6,951 bases of DNA from an uncultured Mucilaginibacter sp. (lineage in GTDB: Bacteria; Bacteroidota; Bacteroidia; Sphingobacteriales; Sphingobacteriaceae): assembly GCA_903885865.1 (NCBI GenBank), contig CAISKH010000097.1:1-6951 (forward strand), given 5' to 3'. The notes below the pieces were generated by a model. It did not search any database, was not told the origin of the DNA, and saw only the letters and a list, made by a program, of their open reading frames with translations. The translations under genes and the position numbers were made by a program. Positions 4,258-6,951 of the stretch are shown piece by piece; position 1 is the first letter of the stretch; each line of letters opens with the position of its first letter.

Positions 4258-6951
4258 GCTTAAATAGAGCAGCAAACTTGGTTTCGTAATCCTTTAGCTG
4301 CACCTGCAGCTTATTGTATAGCTCTGTTTGATGGTTGTTCTTAGCCTCATCAGCCATAGCACCTATCAGCTGGATACCAATTTGCGCGTCGCGCGGGCTA
4401 AAAGTACTTGAATTGCCTTCCAATTGGGTATAATAATAATTTAACTGGTCGGTGGCGTAATTATCAATGCTGTTTACATATTTGGTTGCTAAAGTAAGGT
4501 CATGCAATTGGTAAGCCGTTTGCGCAATAAAAAATTTACTGCTCAACGAGTGCATATCAATATTAATATCGGGCATTACTTCATCATATTTATGCAGCAC
4601 TTTTAAGGCAAGGTCAGGGTGGCCATCATGTACCAGGCTTTGAGCCAGGTCAAGAAAAGTGCTGATCATTACCGGGTAAAACATAGTTGTTGATTCATGG
4701 TCAAGGTAACGCGCGGTTTTAAAGTTGCCAAATTTAAACTTGTTCATTACATTATCATACATTACCATGGTATTGGTTTTACCGGCCTGGTCTTTGTTGG
4801 CGGTATCAACCTTCAGGGGCATTAAATGATATACAAACCCTTCTTTATACAGGTAAGGCTGCATGCCTATGAGGTTTTCGCTCCCAACGGTAACCGTAAA
4901 GCATATGGGCCTTTTCCAGTTATTATGTGCCAGTATATCCAGCATTGCCAGGTTATCCTTCATTACATAATTTGAAGTGTATTTCCACTTCATGGTATCG
5001 GCTATCATATTCTTTTGAGACGCGGGGACCACGCCATCCTTTATTACGTCGTCAGGATTAATGGTTATTTTAAAGTTCTTAGTAGGCAGGTAATTTGCAA
5101 TATCGCCGCTTTGATATTGTGTCATCATGCGCGGATCGTCCGATGATATAAAATCAAATACATCTTTTACTTCGGTATACCCCGGTATTTTCATATCCTT
5201 AAAATAGATCACATCGCGCACGCCATCCTTGTATTTGTCAAAAGGCATGGTTATGGGCAATGCCGCCGCTTCATTCATTTTGCGGGTCATCTGTAATATG
5301 TACCAGTCGCCGGTAAACAGGCTCAGGTTTACTATGCGTACGTCGGGCCTTATATTCTCTACTTCCTGGTCGTACCATAACGAATAGGTATCATTATCGC
5401 CATAAGTAAATAAAATAGCGTTTGGCGGGCACGATATTAAATAATCATAAGCCATATCATGCGGCGTCAGTTTTGTTGAGCGATCATGATCTTTCCATTC
5501 TTCGGCAGCTAACACTGTCGGCACAGCCAATAAACATATCAGGGTGGCGGCAATAGCGGCACCCCTCGCATTTATAGCTTTCTTTAGTAAGTCGGCAAGG
5601 GCAATTACGCCTAAACCAATCCATATAGCGAAGGCGTAAAACGAACCTACATATGAATAGTCCCGCTCGCGGGGTTGTACCGATGGCTGGTTAACGTATA
5701 TAATAATAGCCATACCGGTAAAAAACCATAATAGCGCAATAATGAGGGCGTCGCGTTTTTTACGCTGAAAATGAAAGAATGCGCCTAATAAACCCAGTAT
5801 TAGCGGTAATGCAAACAGGGGCGTATAGGTAGTACCCTGTGTTACCGATTTAGGTAAATGCCTGAACTTGTCAAAAATACCTGTGGTCCAGTCGCCGTCA
5901 ACATATCCCTTAAATCCGCCCATTTGCTGCTGCCCGTCCTGATCGTTTATACGGCCGGCAAAATTCCACATAAAGTAGCGTACGTACATCTGGTAAGTTT
6001 GCCAGCTAAAAAAGAATTTTATATTGTCGCTAAACACAGGGGCATCACTATCTGCAATTTGCAGCCACTGCCTGTAAAACTGGGGATCCTGGTTCTCCTG
6101 GCTGTATATACGCGGGAACATGGTAGTATGGTCATAAACATAATTCTGTTTTTTGCCCGATACCTCGTACTGTGTTTTGCCTTTACGGTACATTGTGGCA
6201 CCTTCGGTTTGGTCGGTTATTTTGGCATCAAAATAGGGCCCAAACAATAACGGCGTTTCGCCATATTGCGTACGGTTAAGATAACTGTTCAGGGTAAAGG
6301 CATTATCGGCATGGGTATTATCCAAATTGGGGTTGGCTATGGCACGTATAGGTATATACACAAACGAACTGTAACCAAAATATATAAAAGCCACACATAA
6401 AAATGCCAGGTTTAAAACAGGCTTGTGGTTACGTATGCTGTAGAATATGCCTCCTACCAATAACCCGATGAGCAATAAAAAGAAAAAAACCGCGCCGGTG
6501 CCAAAGCCCAGGCCGAGCCCGTTAACAAAAAACAGATCGAAGTAAGCGGCTAATTGTATGCTGAATTGCCTGATGCCGAATTGCACGGTACCCAATATGA
6601 GTAAACTAACAAAAAAGGCGATCATGCCGTTTTTAACAGTTATTTTCTTTGTCCTGCGGAAATAATACACCAGCGATACTGCCGGTATGGTTAGCAGGTT
6701 AAGTAAGTGTATGCCTATAGAAAGGCCTATTACATAGGCTATAAATACAAGCCATTTATCGGCGCCGGGTTCGTCAGCGTGGGCGTCCCATTTTAAAATG
6801 GCCCAGAATACAATAGCTGTGCATAACGACGAAAGCGCGAATACAATGGTTTCAACAGCCGAGAACCAACAGGTATCGGTAAAGGTAAATGTTAAAGCGC
6901 CAACCAAACCTGCACCCATTATTAACAGGGTGCGGTTTTTATCTTCCTCAC
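4253..6951 (-). CDS. DUF2723 / GT117 protein O-mannosyltransferase-like membrane protein, 5'-partial
   Basis: A large polytopic protein of the DUF2723 family (GT117, related to TMEM260), thought to be GT-C-type glycosyltransferases acting on the extracytoplasmic side of the membrane. The frame is open through the right edge (ten more in-frame codons precede the ATG at 6919), so the N-terminus, probably over 100 residues including the family's early acidic loop where GT-C catalytic residues are expected, is outside the window. Numbering from that ATG: membrane segments cluster at about 1-200, a soluble loop spans about 200-360, more membrane segments lie at about 365-475, and a periplasmic domain begins near 498 with N-A-I-L-F-T-Y-G-D-N-D-T and I-R-P-D-V-R-I-V-N-L-S. 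The last 150 residues are helical, TPR-like. The usual A-V-E-x-E-V-Y-A motif reads A21-V-E-T-I-V-F-A28 here. It is the upstream partner of the oxidoreductase. Confidence 0.9.
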   Translation of the reverse strand, partial: EEDKNRTLLIMGAGLVGALTFTFTDTCWFSAVETIVFALSSLCTAIVFWAILKWDAHADEPGADKWLVFIAYVIGLSIGIHLLNLLTIPAVSLVYYFRRTKKITVKNGMIAFFVSLLILGTVQFGIRQFSIQLAAYFDLFFVNGLGLGFGTGAVFFFLLLIGLLVGGIFYSIRNHKPVLNLAFLCVAFIYFGYSSFVYIPIRAIANPNLDNTHADNAFTLNSYLNRTQYGETPLLFGPYFDAKITDQTEGATMYRKGKTQYEVSGKKQNYVYDHTTMFPRIYSQENQDPQFYRQWLQIADSDAPVFSDNIKFFFSWQTYQMYVRYFMWNFAGRINDQDGQQQMGGFKGYVDGDWTTGIFDKFRHLPKSVTQGTTYTPLFALPLILGLLGAFFHFQRKKRDALIIALLWFFTGMAIIIYVNQPSVQPRERDYSYVGSFYAFAIWIGLGVIALADLLKKAINARGAAIAATLICLLAVPTVLAAEEWKDHDRSTKLTPHDMAYDYLISCPPNAILFTYGDNDTYSLWYDQEVENIRPDVRIVNLSLFTGDWYILQMTRKMNEAAALPITMPFDKYKDGVRDVIYFKDMKIPGYTEVKDVFDFISSDDPRMMTQYQSGDIANYLPTKNFKITINPDDVIKDGVVPASQKNMIADTMKWKYTSNYVMKDNLAMLDILAHNNWKRPICFTVTVGSENLIGMQPYLYKEGFVYHLMPLKVDTANKDQAGKTNTMVMYDNVMNKFKFGNFKTARYLDHESTTMFYPVMISTFLDLAQSLVHDGHPDLALKVLHKYDEVMPDINIDMHSLSSKFFIAQTAYQLHDLTLATKYVNSIDNYATDQLNYYYTQLEGNSSTFSPRDAQIGIQLIGAMADEAKNNHQTELYNKLQVQLKDYETKFAALFKQ

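Noticed and set aside
5858..6250. 130-codon open frame on the + strand
   Set aside because: It is antisense to the well-conserved middle of the DUF2723 gene, has no promoter or family-like motifs, and its residue pattern is what the reverse strand of a membrane protein gene gives.

Overview
The window looks like an ordinary chromosomal segment of a Bacteroidota bacterium, most likely from the Sphingobacteriaceae (Mucilaginibacter or Pedobacter type). This rests on three things: a DUF3810 protein and a large DUF2723/GT117 membrane protein, both typical of this phylum; start codons preceded by A-rich sequence rather than Shine-Dalgarno sites; and a TAnnTTTG-type promoter element in the one clear divergent intergenic region. 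Base composition is even throughout. I see no mobile element, CRISPR array, tRNA or rRNA.

Layout from left to right. A DUF3810 membrane-anchored HExxH protein on the + strand is cut at its 5' end by the window edge. It converges on a - strand cluster made up of a 170-residue beta-rich unknown protein, a small cytoplasmic thioredoxin 19 bp after it, and, after a 166-bp gap, an 89-residue basic unknown protein. A 145-bp divergent promoter region then leads to an isochorismatase-family hydrolase on the + strand. In this protein the usual nucleophilic cysteine is a glycine, as in true isochorismatases. The hydrolase converges on a second - strand cluster: a 5'-truncated DUF2723/GT117 protein (membrane domain plus periplasmic C-terminus) followed by a Tat-exported Gfo/Idh/MocA oxidoreductase.

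The genes do not add up to one recognisable pathway. DUF2723 and the oxidoreductase are plausibly co-transcribed and both belong to sugar or glycan families. The 170-residue protein and thioredoxin form a probable two-gene transcript. The most unusual parts are between genes. At the hydrolase/oxidoreductase junction, a 7-bp-period repeat is arranged as an inverted pair that reaches into both genes and supplies both TAG stop codons. In front of the oxidoreductase there is a perfect 16-bp palindrome touching the ATG, next to three 10-bp repeats and a second dyad over the preceding stop codon. I found no convincing new multi-gene system.
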